Assembly: GCA_963834685.1 (NCBI GenBank)
Contig: CAWICW010000007.1
Coordinates: 1-64,000, forward strand
DNA: 64,000 nucleotides
Direction of reading: 5' to 3'
From: Palsa-504 sp963834685
GTDB taxonomy: Bacteria > Actinomycetota > Actinomycetes > Streptosporangiales > Streptosporangiaceae
Part shown: piece by piece, positions 51,852 through 61,185 of the stretch
How positions within the stretch are numbered: the first letter of the stretch is position 1
Layout of the letters: every line of letters starts with the position of its first letter
Notes under the pieces: generated by a model
Database searches by the model: none
The model's input: the letters and a program-made list of their open reading frames with translations, nothing else
Told to the model about the DNA's origin: nothing
Translations under genes and position numbers: made by a program

Positions 51852-53108
51852 GTGGACCTTAACCGAGGGCTGGAAGACCTCGTGGCCGTGGCGCTGGTGG
51901 CGGCGCTTGCGCCGCTGGTGGTGGCGGCCCTGCCGGGCCCGCGCATTCCGCAGGTGGTCATTTTCCTGCTCGGCGGCGTCTTGATCGGCCCGCATGTGCT
52001 CGGCTTGGCCGAGACGTCCAACATCCAGCTGCTGGCCAATATCGGGCTCGGCTTCTTGTTCCTGCTGGCTGGTTACGAGCTGGATCCGCAGCTGCTGCGG
52101 CAGCGGCCAGGTGAGCTGGCGATCATCGGCTGGCTGATCTCGGTGGTGATCGCCGTGGGGCTGACGGCCGGGCTGGGCGCGGCCGGCTACATCAAGGACT
52201 ACGTGCCGGTCGGACTGGCGCTGACCACTACGGCGCTGGGCACGCTGCTACCCATCCTGCGGGACAACGACATGCTCGCCGGCCCGTTCGGCCAGAACGT
52301 GTACGCCGCGGGGGCTGTCGGGGAGCTGTTCCCCATCCTGATCATCGCGGTGTTCCTCACCCAGCGGGGCCATTTCATCGCGCTGGCCTCGGTGGCCCTG
52401 GTCGGGGTGCTGGCCCTGGTCCTGTCCGCCGTACCGTGGCTGGCCAGGAATAGCACGGTCCAGCGGATCATCCGGGAGGGACAGGACGCGACCGGGCAGA
52501 CTACGCTGCGCTGGGCGGTGGTCCTGCTGTTCGCGCTGCTCGCCGTCGCGAGCCGGTTCGGCCTGGATGTCGTGCTCGGCGCCATGCTAGCCGGGATGGT
52601 GCTGCGGGCCTGGACCCGTCGGCTCAGCATCGATACCGCCGGCCTGGAGAACAAGTTCGACGCGGTCGGCTACGGGATCTTCATCCCGATCTTCTTCATC
52701 TCCTCCGGCATGACCCTGGACCTGAAGGCGATCAGCCAGGACCCGCTGCGCCTGCTGCTCTTCTTCGCGTTGCTGCTGATCGTGCGCGGCCTGCCGTCGC
52801 TGCTGGTGTACCGGCGTGCCCTCCCGGCCCGGCAGCGGGTGGAGATGACGTTCATCACGGCGACCACGTTGCCGCTGCTGATCGCCCTGGCCGACATCGG
52901 CCAGCAAGACGGGGTCATGCTCCCCGCCACCGCCGCCGCCCTGGTCGGCGCGGGCGTGCTGTCGGTCCTGGTATACCCGCAGATCGCGGTCGGGCTACAC
53001 CGGTCAGCGCCGCTCACGCCCGCCGATGCCGGGATCGCGACGGCGGAGACGAGCCTCAGGACCAGCGCGCCTCCGGAGAACACCGGTCAGCACGGCCAAG
53101 ATGGCTAG
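51852..53108 (+). CDS. CPA2-family monovalent cation/proton antiporter
   Basis: 418 residues from the GTG at 51852 (a longer ATG start at 51795 is possible), with about 12-13 hydrophobic segments. QVVIFLLGGVLIGPHVLG, LANIGLGFLFLLAGYELDP, LALTTTALGTLLPIL, DVVLGAMLAGMVLRAW and FIPIFFISSGMTLDL are the Na+/H+-exchanger (KefB/NapA-like) motifs. The usual ND/DD ion-binding pair is not obvious (VGELFPI in its place), so the ion is uncertain. No TrkA-N domain follows. The soluble tail is about 35 residues. Confidence 0.88.
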   Translation: MDLNRGLEDLVAVALVAALAPLVVAALPGPRIPQVVIFLLGGVLIGPHVLGLAETSNIQLLANIGLGFLFLLAGYELDPQLLRQRPGELAIIGWLISVVIAVGLTAGLGAAGYIKDYVPVGLALTTTALGTLLPILRDNDMLAGPFGQNVYAAGAVGELFPILIIAVFLTQRGHFIALASVALVGVLALVLSAVPWLARNSTVQRIIREGQDATGQTTLRWAVVLLFALLAVASRFGLDVVLGAMLAGMVLRAWTRRLSIDTAGLENKFDAVGYGIFIPIFFISSGMTLDLKAISQDPLRLLLFFALLLIVRGLPSLLVYRRALPARQRVEMTFITATTLPLLIALADIGQQDGVMLPATAAALVGAGVLSVLVYPQIAVGLHRSAPLTPADAGIATAETSLRTSAPPENTGQHGQDG

Positions 53109-53504
53109 CGCAAAAACTTCCGGTGAGTGGGTCCGGGCAGGTGACGAGCTACCGCCCGGTGCACCTACCGTGGGGCCGATGAAGGGCAGGTAGGGCTAAC
53201 CAGCCATCCGACCAGTGAGGCGCCTGAGCCTGGCCTAGGCTTGCCGCTCTTCAGGCGGGCACGAAGGAGCAACTAGAGCGCCACGCTCGGAGACGGTTCG
53301 TTCACCCGGCCCTCCCGAACTTCGTCCAGGGAGAATGGTCTGGCCGTCTATCCGCGGAGTGGTCCCAGTGCCGACTCGAATGGATCGATCTGCGTCCAGA
53401 AATCGGTCTCGCGCAGCAAATCCACCGTGCAGAACGACGGATCGCGAATGTTGGTCCGGTCCGCGTTTGGGCCCCGGAGGGCCTCTGCGCGGGACTGGGC
53501 CTGA
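53109..53504. other. gene-free stretch before the IS4 element
   Basis: No intact gene. A minus-strand frame (DLLRETDFWTQIDPFESALG, 53348-53520) ends just inside this stretch and may be a remnant of an unknown gene. Confidence 0.35.
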
Positions 53505-55007
53505 CCCAATGGCGTTAAGTTAAGACCACTTCGGTGTAAGATCGCTTGCGTGGCCAGACGAGGGCAGCAGGTGGTCGCCGGGGACCGGCTGCCGGACCGG
53601 ATCGGGATCGGGGTGCTGGCGAAGGTGTTCCCGCCCGAGCTGGTTGACCGGGTTGTCGACGAGGCCGGGGTCCGGGAGCAGCGCAAGCGCGCGCTGCCGG
53701 CCCGGGTGGTGGTGTACCTGCTGCTGGCGATGGTGCTGTTCTTCCAGTGCGGCTACGGCGAGGTATGGAACAAGCTGGTGCAGGGCCTGGAGTGGGCCAG
53801 GCAGTTCCGGGTCCGGGTGGCGCTGGGCATGCAGCCCTCGCCCGCCGCGGTGACCCAGGCGCGGCAGCGGCTGGGCTGGCAGGTGATGCAGCGGCTGCTG
53901 GAGGCGGTGGCGGGGCCGCTGGCCGGGGAGGAGCAGGAGACCGCCTTCATCGCCGCGATGCGGCTTGTCGCGGTTGACGGGATGTGCCTGGATGTGCCCG
54001 CGACCGCCGGGAACGGCGCGGAGTTCGGCTACCCGGGCAACGACGCCGGCCCGGGGCCGTTCCCGCAGGTCCGGGTGGTCGGCGTGGGTGAGTGCGGGAC
54101 CCGGGCGGTGCTGGGAGCGGAGCTGTCGCCGCTGGCCACCGGGGAGCAGCCGCTGGCCCGCAAGCTGCTGCCCCGGCTCAACCAGGGCGACCTGCTGCTG
54201 GCCGACCGGAACTTCCTGTCCCACGGCCTGCTGACCGATGTGCTGGCCGCCGGCGTGCATGTGCTGTGGCGCGCGAAAAGCGACATAGACCTCCCGGTCC
54301 TGGACGTCCTGCCCGACGGCACGTACCTGTCGCGGATCGCCGACCCGGCCGCCTCCCGGCCGATGCGCCGCAAGGGCGCCGCCCCCGAAGACATCCCCGG
54401 CATCCCGGTACGCGTCATCGAATACTCGGTGACCAGCGACGACGGCACCGAGATATCGGAGACCTTCACCCTGGTCACCGACCTCACCGATCCCGCCGCG
54501 CTGTCAGCGGAGCAGGCCGCGGACGCCTATGCGCGCCGCTGGCAACTGGAGACCTGCTTTGATGAGCTGGAGACCTCGCTGCGCGGCGGGGCCGCCGTCG
54601 TCCTGCGCTCGAAGTCCCCGCCGATGATCCGCCAGGAGATCTACGCCATGCTCTGCTGCTACCAGGCGATCCGCACCCTGATCAGCCACGCCGCAGCCGA
54701 CGCCGGGCTCGACCCGCTGCGGGTCTCCTTCACCGCCGCCCGCCAGGCCATCCGCAGCCGCATCAGCGACTCCGGATGCTTTTCCCCCTCCGCTCCTTGA
54801 CACCAGCTCGCCGCCGACCTGGCTGCCGAGATCACCTGGCACCGCAACCTCGTCCCGGCCCGCCCCGGACGCCGCTACGAACGCAAGACCAAGCGCCCCG
54901 GAGGCCGCTACAAGACCCGCAAGCACGGCGAGGCCACCCGCCTGACGCCCCTGACCAAGGTCGTCTTCTGGCTAATGCCAGTGCCTGCTTAACTTAAAGC
55001 CATTGGG
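53505..55007 (+). mobile_element. IS4-family insertion sequence with intact ends
   Basis: Terminal inverted repeats CCCAATGGCGTTAAGTTAAG (53505-53524) and its complement at 54988-55007 (one mismatch). They are flanked by a direct repeat GCCTGA (53499-53504 and 55008-55013), a target-site duplication of 6 bp or slightly more. The single gene inside reads rightward. Intact ends and matching duplication show a fairly recent insertion. Confidence 0.88.
53550..54800 (+). CDS. IS4-family DDE transposase (early stop)
   Basis: 416 residues to TGA at 54798-54800. The N-terminal domain (GVLAKVFPPELVDRVVDEAG) is the insert typical of actinobacterial IS4; DDE residues lie in VAVDGMCLDVP, LLLADRNFLSHGLL and the YREK-like YARRWQLETCFDELETSL. 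After the TGA the same frame continues for 63 codons (HQLAADLAAEITWHRNLVPA ... KVVFWLMPVPA, TAA at 54990-54992), which is the normal end of the family, so the stop is probably a mutation; the catalytic part is complete. Confidence 0.88.
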   Translation: MARRGQQVVAGDRLPDRIGIGVLAKVFPPELVDRVVDEAGVREQRKRALPARVVVYLLLAMVLFFQCGYGEVWNKLVQGLEWARQFRVRVALGMQPSPAAVTQARQRLGWQVMQRLLEAVAGPLAGEEQETAFIAAMRLVAVDGMCLDVPATAGNGAEFGYPGNDAGPGPFPQVRVVGVGECGTRAVLGAELSPLATGEQPLARKLLPRLNQGDLLLADRNFLSHGLLTDVLAAGVHVLWRAKSDIDLPVLDVLPDGTYLSRIADPAASRPMRRKGAAPEDIPGIPVRVIEYSVTSDDGTEISETFTLVTDLTDPAALSAEQAADAYARRWQLETCFDELETSLRGGAAVVLRSKSPPMIRQEIYAMLCCYQAIRTLISHAAADAGLDPLRVSFTAARQAIRSRISDSGCFSPSAP

Positions 55008-55011
55008 GCCT

Positions 55012-55205
55012 GACCACTGGGGGAGATCAGTGCGCACTTCGCCCAGATTACGGCGCCTCAGTTTCGAAGGAGACGATCAGCCGGATCACCGACAAGGTGC
55101 TCGAGGAGATGAACGACTGGGCCCGGCTCCTCGATGCGGTCTATGCCGCGGTGTTCATCCACGCGATCGTGGTTAAGGTCCGCGGTGACAAGGGAGATGA
55201 CGACA
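55012..55205 (+). pseudogene. IS256-family transposase fragment
   Basis: With two small frame changes the sequence reads LTTGEISAHFAQI, GASVSKETISRITDKVLEEM and LLDAVYAAVFIHAIVVKVR, the central part of a Mutator/IS256 transposase. It is cut by the IS4 element: the target duplication GCCTGA falls in the codons before LTTG. The rest of the stretch to 55420 holds only island-end sequence. Confidence 0.7.
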
Positions 55206-55420
55206 GCGAGCAGGCATCCTGAAATGCCAGGTCAGAGGCACAAAGCCGGGTGGACGGTCGACGTAACCGCTCCCGCCGCCCCCGTCCGTGGGTTTTCCGC
55301 CCCCGTCCGTGGACCAAGCCCGACGCCCACGGACACATAGCGGACGGCGACGGCCCGGGGCGGAGCCTCGAATGACGTATGTGCTGGTCAGCGGCATGGG
55401 GCTCGGGTAGGAGCGACGGG

Positions 55421-55471
55421 CTGTAAAACCGTCGGCTCAGCCTACGTTGGTTCGAACCCAACACCTGCCAC
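55421..55471 (+). other. attachment site 3 (tRNA-Tyr 3' end copy)
   Basis: 51 bp identical to 27314-27364, right end of island 2. The 6 bp that extend the match at the other two copies are changed here. The upstream 170 bp (GTCCGTGG repeats, CACGGACACATAGCGGACGG) resemble 35.59-35.66 kb. Confidence 0.88.
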
Positions 55472-55490
55472 CGTATTTTCGCAGGTCAGA

Positions 55491-55522
55491 GCCGGTGACG
55501 CTGGATTGCGTCACCGGCTTTT
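55491..55522 (+). terminator. terminator after attachment site 3
   Basis: GCCGGTGACGC pairs perfectly with GCGTCACCGGC over a 6-nt loop, followed by TTTTGG. As this is the chromosomal side of the array it may be the original tRNA-Tyr terminator. The rest of 55523-55880 has no gene that I can support. Confidence 0.8.
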
Positions 55523-55880
55523 GGCGTGAAAGGGAGCGGTTCAGCAGACCGTCGGCTGTGGTCCGTGGGCTATGCGTGGGCCAGATCCGGCTGTCTGCAG
55601 CCGCCGCACACGGAGCCGGATGATGCCGTCTCAGCTGCGGAAACAGTCAGCGGGAGGGGGCTGGGGCAGCCTCGGTTCTGGCCTGCCGGGCGGGTGTTCG
55701 TGGGCCGTGGCGGGGCCGCCGGGGGGAGAGCTGCGTACATATAGATGACATGCATCGGGCCGAACTGAGCTGAGGCCGGTGCCATCCGTGCGTGAGACCT
55801 CCTCAGCTCAGACGCGTCACGATTGACCGCGTAGGCATTGGCGCGGGGTGCTGGCCCCGCTGGAGCTTGAGGAGGTCCCG

Positions 55881-56907
55881 ATGCCCATCGTAGGCGGGCT
55901 CGACATCCACCGGAAGCAACTCACGTTCGACTATCTCGACACCGCGACCGGGGAGGTGAAGCGCGGCCAGATCGCCCCGGCCGACCGGGCGCACCTGCGG
56001 TCCTGGCTGGTGCGGTTCGCTGGCCGCGATGACGTCGCGTTCGCGCTGGAGGGGTGCACCGGCTGGCGGTACGTCGCGGAGGAGCTGGCCGCGGCCGGCG
56101 TCGCGGCGCACGTCGCCGAGCCGGCTGACGCCGCGTTCGCCCGCGGCCGCAAGCGGCACGCCAAGACCGGCAAGACCGACTCGCGGCACCTGCGGGAGCT
56201 GCTGGCCGAGGGCCGGCTGCCGGAGTGCTGGATCCCGCCGTCGTACGTCCTGGAGTGCCGGGCGCTGCTGGAGACCTACCACGACCTGCGGGCCGAGCAC
56301 ACAGCCCAGGCGCAGCTGCGCGGTGTTCTTCCATCAGGGCGCTCCGGCCCTGGGCCCGCTGCGCACCGAGCAGGACATCGAGGCAGTGCAGGCGGCCGCT
56401 GCCTGCCACCTGTCGCCGGCCGGGCAGCTGCAGGTGGACACCGCGCTGGGCATGCTCGCCTTCCTGGAGGGGCGCCTGGAGGTGCTGCGGCACCGGCTGC
56501 TGGCCGCTGCCCGGTCCCTGACCGGGGCGAGGGTGCTCGCCGCCCGGCTGTACGGGGTCGGTCCGGTCACCGCGCTGGCGCTGACCTGCTGGCTGGGCGG
56601 CGCCGGCCGGTTCTCCTCCTCCCGCAAGGCGGTCCGGTTCGCCGGGCTGGACATCACCGTCCACTCCTCCGATTCCCGGCGCTCGCCCGGGCGGCTGTCC
56701 CGGCAGGGCCCGGCGGTGCTGCGCTGGGCGGTGTTTGAGGCCGGCAAGACCCACGCCCGAGCCTCGGCCCCCGACCACGCCTACTACGCCGCGGTCAAGG
56801 ACCGTAAGGACGGCAAGCGCGCCGCCCTGTCCGAGGCCCGCAAGATCCTCCGGCAGGCCTGCCACATCCTGGCTGAGCTCGGCGACGACGCGCTCACTGC
56901 CGCCTGA
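55881..56907 (+). pseudogene. IS110-family transposase, frameshifted
   Basis: N-terminal DEDD domain from MPIVGGLDIHRKQLTFDYLD, with FALEGCTGWRYVAEELAAAG and KTDSRHLRELLAEGRLPECW. Near 56325 a short deletion removes the codons between AQLR and VFFHQGAPALG, and the rest (GARVLAARLYGVGPVTALAL, FAGLDITVHSSDSRRSPG, GPAVLRWAVFEAG) continues in another frame to 56907. Different in sequence from the fragment at 48.5 kb. IS110 elements lack inverted repeats, so the ends cannot be set. Confidence 0.88.
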
Positions 56908-57617
56908 GCCCGCCATCTCGTCCCATGGTGGCCATTCCTGACGCGGCCGGCCAGGCCGGCGAGCCGGAGCCGAACTCACCCGATGGGGCAATAACCGCGG
57001 CCAGCTCCCGCCAGTCCGCTGTCAGCCGCTCCCGGTCCTGCCGCGCAGGGCCAGGCGGACGGCCTGTATAGACTGAGCGGCCGCATCCCCCCGCAGGCGG
57101 GAGGACAGCCCAATCGATCATCATGTCGCCGGGCGCGGCACAGCGCCCGCGGGCCTAGGTAAGCCTGGCTGTCCCCTCGCCGCCCCCGTCCCGTCATGGA
57201 GCAGGTCACCCCGATCCCGGCAAGAAAGGCACTGCGCCAGCAAACCCGAACCGCCAGTCCCTCCGCAAGTTCGCTCCCTTGCCCCGCCGGCCATGATCCG
57301 CTCCCGGGCAAGGGAGCACAGCGAAGCACGCCCGCAAACCGTAAATGCGGCCACCGCGGAACCACTTGCGTCACCGTGGCGATGCAGGTAAGCGGACGGG
57401 ATGAAGCCCGGTGCCGACGGTCCGGCACACTGCTCGCTATCCCTTCATCCGGTGCGTCCTGGAGTGGCCCGGCAGGTGATTTCCGGGTTTACCAGAAGTC
57501 AATGCCTGGTCCACGGGAGGGCTACGGCGAGTGGATGCCGGGTGTGGCTAGCGGGGGCGGTTATCCGGCCCGGACGGTGTCTGCCGTGGTACTGGTGCCG
57601 GGCCGGGCAGCGGTGTG
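56908..57617. other. gene-free stretch
   Basis: About 700 bp between the IS110 remnant and the nitroreductase gene. Frames exist on both strands but none has a family motif, consistent codon use or a ribosome site. Confidence 0.4.
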
Positions 57618-58637
57618 TCAGGGGCTGGTTACGTCGCCGGGCGGACGGCGGCCTGTGGTGTGGGTGGTACTGGTGGGACCGAGCTGGAGCAGGACGTGTG
57701 GGTGGCCGGGCAGGTTCAGCCGGTCGCGGATCAGCGCGCGGGTGGCGGCGGCCTGCAGTGGCTGGGTGTACAGGCTGGCGAATACCCAGGCGGTGGCGGC
57801 GTGCAGCAGGAGCCGGTGCAGGGCCTGGCCGGCGCGCAGCCAGTCAGCGCGGCTGTCGGTGGCGGTGACCAGGATGGCGGTCAGCGGCGGCGGCGGTCCG
57901 TTGTTGGTCAGCTGGCCGAGGCCGCGGCTCTGGTCGAAGTCGCGCTGGCGGAGCTGGCCGGGCTGGGCTGCGGGGCTGCGCGGAAATGCGCGGGCCGGGA
58001 TGCCGTCGCGGGAGGGGTCGCCGGCGGGGCGGGTCCAGCGCCTTATCTCGGCACGCGAGCGGGGGTCGAGGTCGAACCGGCGGGCCGCGGCTGCGGTGAC
58101 CTCGGCGAGCCGCTGGTAGGGGAGGCCGGAGCGGATCAAGACGAGGGTGGCGCCTTCGGCGAGCGCGTCGTGCTGCAGGGCGGCGGTCAGGCCGGCGGGC
58201 AAGGCCCCTGGGGCGAAGCCGCCGCGGTGGGTGTGCCGGTGCGGGATGGCTTCCAGGAGCCGGCGTTCCCGTGCGGTGACCGGTGCGGGATGGCTGGCGC
58301 GCACCCGGGCCAGCAGCCGCAGCTGGCTGGGATCGGGCAGCAGGTCAGTGACCGCCTCGTAGTCCAGGGACCGGATCGCCAGCCGCAGGCCGTACAGGGC
58401 GGCGCCGCAGCTGATGTACATGTCCCGGCCGGCCAGGTCACTGCGGAGCTTTCGGGACGGGTCGGCGTGCAACTCCACGCATTCTTCGCTGAGCCGGAAC
58501 TGCCAGGGCTGGGTGTTGTGTACCGACGGGGCCCGAGCGGCCGTCCCGATAAGGTATCCGGCGTGTTCTGCGAGCACCTGCGCCGCGATGCGCGGCTGCT
58601 GTTCCATTACTGCCTGCCTGTCCTCGTGTCGGGCCAT
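57618..58637 (-). CDS. Acg-family FMN-binding nitroreductase-like protein
   Basis: 339 residues from the ATG at 58637 (or 329 from 58607). AGYLIGTAARAPSVHNTQPWQFRL is the FMN-binding opening of nitroreductases. The length, the duplicated fold (second half with HRGGFAPGALPAGL and LTAILVTATDSRADWLRAGQALHRLLLHAA) and the C-terminal LPGHPHVLLQLG place it in the Acg group, related to Rv2032 of the mycobacterial dormancy regulon, proposed to store flavin rather than reduce nitro compounds. No operon partner is visible. Confidence 0.82.
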   Translation of the reverse strand: MARHEDRQAVMEQQPRIAAQVLAEHAGYLIGTAARAPSVHNTQPWQFRLSEECVELHADPSRKLRSDLAGRDMYISCGAALYGLRLAIRSLDYEAVTDLLPDPSQLRLLARVRASHPAPVTARERRLLEAIPHRHTHRGGFAPGALPAGLTAALQHDALAEGATLVLIRSGLPYQRLAEVTAAAARRFDLDPRSRAEIRRWTRPAGDPSRDGIPARAFPRSPAAQPGQLRQRDFDQSRGLGQLTNNGPPPPLTAILVTATDSRADWLRAGQALHRLLLHAATAWVFASLYTQPLQAAATRALIRDRLNLPGHPHVLLQLGPTSTTHTTGRRPPGDVTSP

Positions 58638-58841
58638 GATGCACGGGGCAGGGAGTTGGACACAGGGCCTTTCGGCCGACCCTGACGTGACCAAAGTCCC
58701 CTCCGCCATGCGCTGAGGATCCGGGCATATGCCCGGCATCTGCCAAGTCCGGGGGATGGAGCCACCCGGCATGCTCCCGGCGCCTCGCACGCTGAGCCCC
58801 AGGGGCCGACGTGGGGACGGTTGAGGGTTGTGCGGCGTAGC

Positions 58842-59585
58842 TTAGGGCAGGTGGCCGCGCAGCCCGGCCACGCCCTGCCGGATCGCGGAGGCCGGTCGCC
58901 CAATTCCTGGACCGGCACTCGGGGCCGGGCGGGTGAAGATCTTGTGCAGCGGGCCGGGATCGCCGGTCAGATCCGCGGCGGCCATTGCCTGCTCGGTGGT
59001 AAGCGCCCCCGCCGCGAGTCCCAATGCGACCCGTGGCTCGGTCCGCATGACGGTCATGGTGGTGGGCAGCTCGACTGGTGCCGCGAGTGCGGTGACGGCC
59101 GGTCCCGACTGGTCAACCCGCACGACCAGGACCGCGCCCGCGGTCTGGAGCGCGAATTCGGCCGCGGGTACGGCGATCCTGTCGGCGAGCAGGGCAGTCA
59201 GGGCCAGTTCCAGCCAGTGCGGGTGGACGGCGTCCGATCTGGGACCGGGCACCATCAGCGGTGTGCTCCAGCGGAGCAGGGCTTCGACTGTTTCTCGGAG
59301 TCCGGCGCCCCAGTTGGTCAGCGCGTAGACGACTCCCCGGCCCGGTGGCCGGGCGACCTGGCGCTCGATCACGCCGCCGTTTTCCAGATCGCGCAGCCGT
59401 TGTGCGAGCAGGTTGGTGGCCACGCCGGGCAGCGCTGTCAGCAGGTCGGAGTAGCGGGCCGGGCGGATCAGCAGCTCCCGGATGATCAGCAGGCTCCAGC
59501 GCTCCCCGACAATGTCGAGGGCGCGTGCCAGGCCGCAGTACTGCGCGTATGACTTGCTGCTCAAGGCCCTTACCCCGGCACTCAT
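58842..59585 (-). CDS. HxlR-type winged-helix regulator with C-terminal SCP2-like domain
   Basis: 247 residues. YCGLARALDIVGERWSLLII, RYSDLLTALPGVATNLLAQRL and LENGGVIERQ are the HxlR winged helix. From about residue 125 a second domain (HWLELALTALLADRIAVPAA, VVRVDQSGPAVTALAAPVEL, VALGLAAGALTTEQAMAAAD) looks like a sterol-carrier/lipid-binding fold and may sense a hydrophobic ligand. Divergent from the haloalkane-dehalogenase-like gene with a 57-bp gap that contains a direct repeat; it probably controls that gene. Confidence 0.82.
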   Translation of the reverse strand: MSAGVRALSSKSYAQYCGLARALDIVGERWSLLIIRELLIRPARYSDLLTALPGVATNLLAQRLRDLENGGVIERQVARPPGRGVVYALTNWGAGLRETVEALLRWSTPLMVPGPRSDAVHPHWLELALTALLADRIAVPAAEFALQTAGAVLVVRVDQSGPAVTALAAPVELPTTMTVMRTEPRVALGLAAGALTTEQAMAAADLTGDPGPLHKIFTRPAPSAGPGIGRPASAIRQGVAGLRGHLP

Positions 59586-59590
59586 TCATA

Positions 59591-59623
59591 AGCTTGACTT
59601 TTTAAATCTAGCTTGACTATAAC
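59591..59623 (+). promoter_or_regulatory. promoter with repeated box between the HxlR gene and the hydrolase
   Basis: TTGACT (59594) and TATAAC (59618) with an 18-bp spacer form a sigma70-type promoter for the hydrolase. The 9-mer AGCTTGACT occurs twice (59591 and 59610), 19 bp apart, over the -35 and into the -10 box, so a bound regulator would block transcription. The stretch is far more AT-rich than its surroundings. Confidence 0.7.
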
Positions 59624-59642
59624 AACTTACGGGGGTGGTTGC

Positions 59643-60581
59643 ATGGACAAGGCGCGGCGGCGGGCCTCGGCCGGGGTCCGGCCCGGCTGGGTCCGTGACG
59701 ACCTGTTCCCGTTCCGGAGCCGGTTCACCGAGGTTGACGGTCATCTCATTCACTATGTGGATGAGGGAAGCGGGCCGGTGCTGCTGCTATTGCACGGCAA
59801 CCCCACCTGGTCGTTCGTCTACCGCGACGCGATCACCCGGCTGCGGGACCGGTTCCGCTGCATCGCTCCCGACCTTCCCGGATTCGGCCTGTCGGCCGCG
59901 GCCATCGGCTACCGGTATCGCCCGGCCGAGCACGCCGCGGTGATCGGTGGCTTCATCGACCGGCTCGGGCTGGCCGGCATCATTCTCGCGGTCCAGGACT
60001 GGGGCGGGCCGATCGGGCTGGCCGCAGCTGCCGCACGGGCCGGGCGCATGGATGGCCTGGTGATCGGCAACACCTGGGCCTGGCCGGTGAACGGTGACCG
60101 CCACTTCGAGATGTTCTCGGCGATCATGGGCGGGCCGATCGGCGCCGAGCTGATCCTCGACCTCAACCTCTTCGTCAATGTCATGATCCCGGCCGGGCAC
60201 AAGCGCCGCCGGGTGACCAGGACAGAGATGAGCCAGTACCGGGCTGCGCTGCCGACCCGCTCCCGCCGGCAGCCGAGCGCTATCTTGCCCAGGGAGATCA
60301 CCCGGAGCCGGGACTTCCTGGCCCAGGCCGAGGCCAGCCTGCCCGTACTCGCCCACCTGCCCGCCCTCATCGTCTGGGGCGATGCCGATTTCGCGTTCCG
60401 GGAGCCAGAGCGCCGCCGGTGGGAATCGCTCCTGCCCCATCACGTCACCCGCGTGCTGGCCGGGGCAGGGCACTACCTGCAGTCAGACGCGCCAGACGAC
60501 TATGCCGCCGCCATCACCAGCTGGTGGCCGCCGTCCTCACCATCGGCACCAGCCGGACCAGCTCGGGACCAGGCTCACTGA
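59643..60581 (+). CDS. haloalkane-dehalogenase-like alpha/beta hydrolase
   Basis: 312 residues from the ATG at 59643, preceded by GGGGGTGG. LLLHGNPTWSFVYRDAITRL is the oxyanion signature; nucleophile Asp119 lies in VQDWGGPIG with the halide-binding Trp next to it; acid Asp247 is in VWGDADFAF and His277 in GAGHYLQSD. WDWGGP-type nucleophile Asp rather than Ser excludes esterases and points to C-halogen (or epoxide) hydrolysis. The divergent HxlR/SCP2 regulator suggests induction by a hydrophobic compound. Real substrate unknown. Confidence 0.85.
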   Translation: MDKARRRASAGVRPGWVRDDLFPFRSRFTEVDGHLIHYVDEGSGPVLLLLHGNPTWSFVYRDAITRLRDRFRCIAPDLPGFGLSAAAIGYRYRPAEHAAVIGGFIDRLGLAGIILAVQDWGGPIGLAAAAARAGRMDGLVIGNTWAWPVNGDRHFEMFSAIMGGPIGAELILDLNLFVNVMIPAGHKRRRVTRTEMSQYRAALPTRSRRQPSAILPREITRSRDFLAQAEASLPVLAHLPALIVWGDADFAFREPERRRWESLLPHHVTRVLAGAGHYLQSDAPDDYAAAITSWWPPSSPSAPAGPARDQAH

Positions 60582-60628
60582 CGTCAGCCCCTCCACCTGG
60601 AGAGCCGACCCTCATTTACAGCGGTCTG

Positions 60629-61114
60629 CTACATCAGCACGATCTTGCCGTCGGCGACAGCGATCGGCACGGCCGCCAGCGGCCGGGTGGCGGGACCGGT
60701 CACCGCGGCGCCGTCGCTGATGCTGAACGCGCTGCCGTGACACGAACAGTCGATGGTGCCGTCGGCGACTTTGTCGCACAGGCAGCCGAGGTGCGTGCAG
60801 ACGATGCTGAATGCCCGGAACTCGCCGGCCGCGGGCTGCGTGACGACGAGGTTGTCGCTGGGGAAGATCAGGCCGCCGCCAGCCGGGATGTCGGACGTGC
60901 TGGCGAGCAGAATCCCGGAGACTTTGCCGTCGGCACCGGGGGTCGGCGTCGGCACCTCCTCATCACGCGGAATGGCTCCGGCCAGGTTCGCGTCGTACGG
61001 GACCGGCGCCGTGCTGCAACCGGCCAGTATGCCGCCTGCACCTGCCAGACCCGCCCCCGGCAGTAGTCCGCGCCGGGTGGCGAAATGCCATGGCGTCCGA
61101 GGTTCTTCAATCAT
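60629..61114 (-). CDS. Rieske [2Fe-2S] lipoprotein (Tat-exported)
   Basis: 161 residues. RRGLLPGAGLAGAGGILAGCS gives a twin-arginine signal with a lipobox-like cysteine, so the protein is probably folded, exported by Tat and lipid-anchored. The Rieske cluster ligands are CTHLGC and CSCHGS (Cys-His and Cys-His), followed by GPATRPLAAVPI. The surrounding genes give no partner such as a cytochrome b, so it is a stand-alone arsenite-oxidase/SoxF-like small Rieske protein of unknown electron partner. Confidence 0.88.
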   Translation of the reverse strand: MIEEPRTPWHFATRRGLLPGAGLAGAGGILAGCSTAPVPYDANLAGAIPRDEEVPTPTPGADGKVSGILLASTSDIPAGGGLIFPSDNLVVTQPAAGEFRAFSIVCTHLGCLCDKVADGTIDCSCHGSAFSISDGAAVTGPATRPLAAVPIAVADGKIVLM

Positions 61115-61185
61115 CGATCACCCTCCGCTTAGGCGAGTCTGGCGAGAGCGCCATGGCAGCTCCGATCTGGTCGTCCGGGGGTCAG

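Noticed and set aside
35426..55471. Second and third tRNA-Tyr genes
   Set aside because: Only the 3' half is present at 35426 and 55421; acceptor 5' strand and D-arm are missing, so they are attachment-site copies.
57196..58119. 307-codon plus-strand frame
   Set aside because: Its second half is antisense to the Acg-family gene and the first half has no motif or ribosome site.
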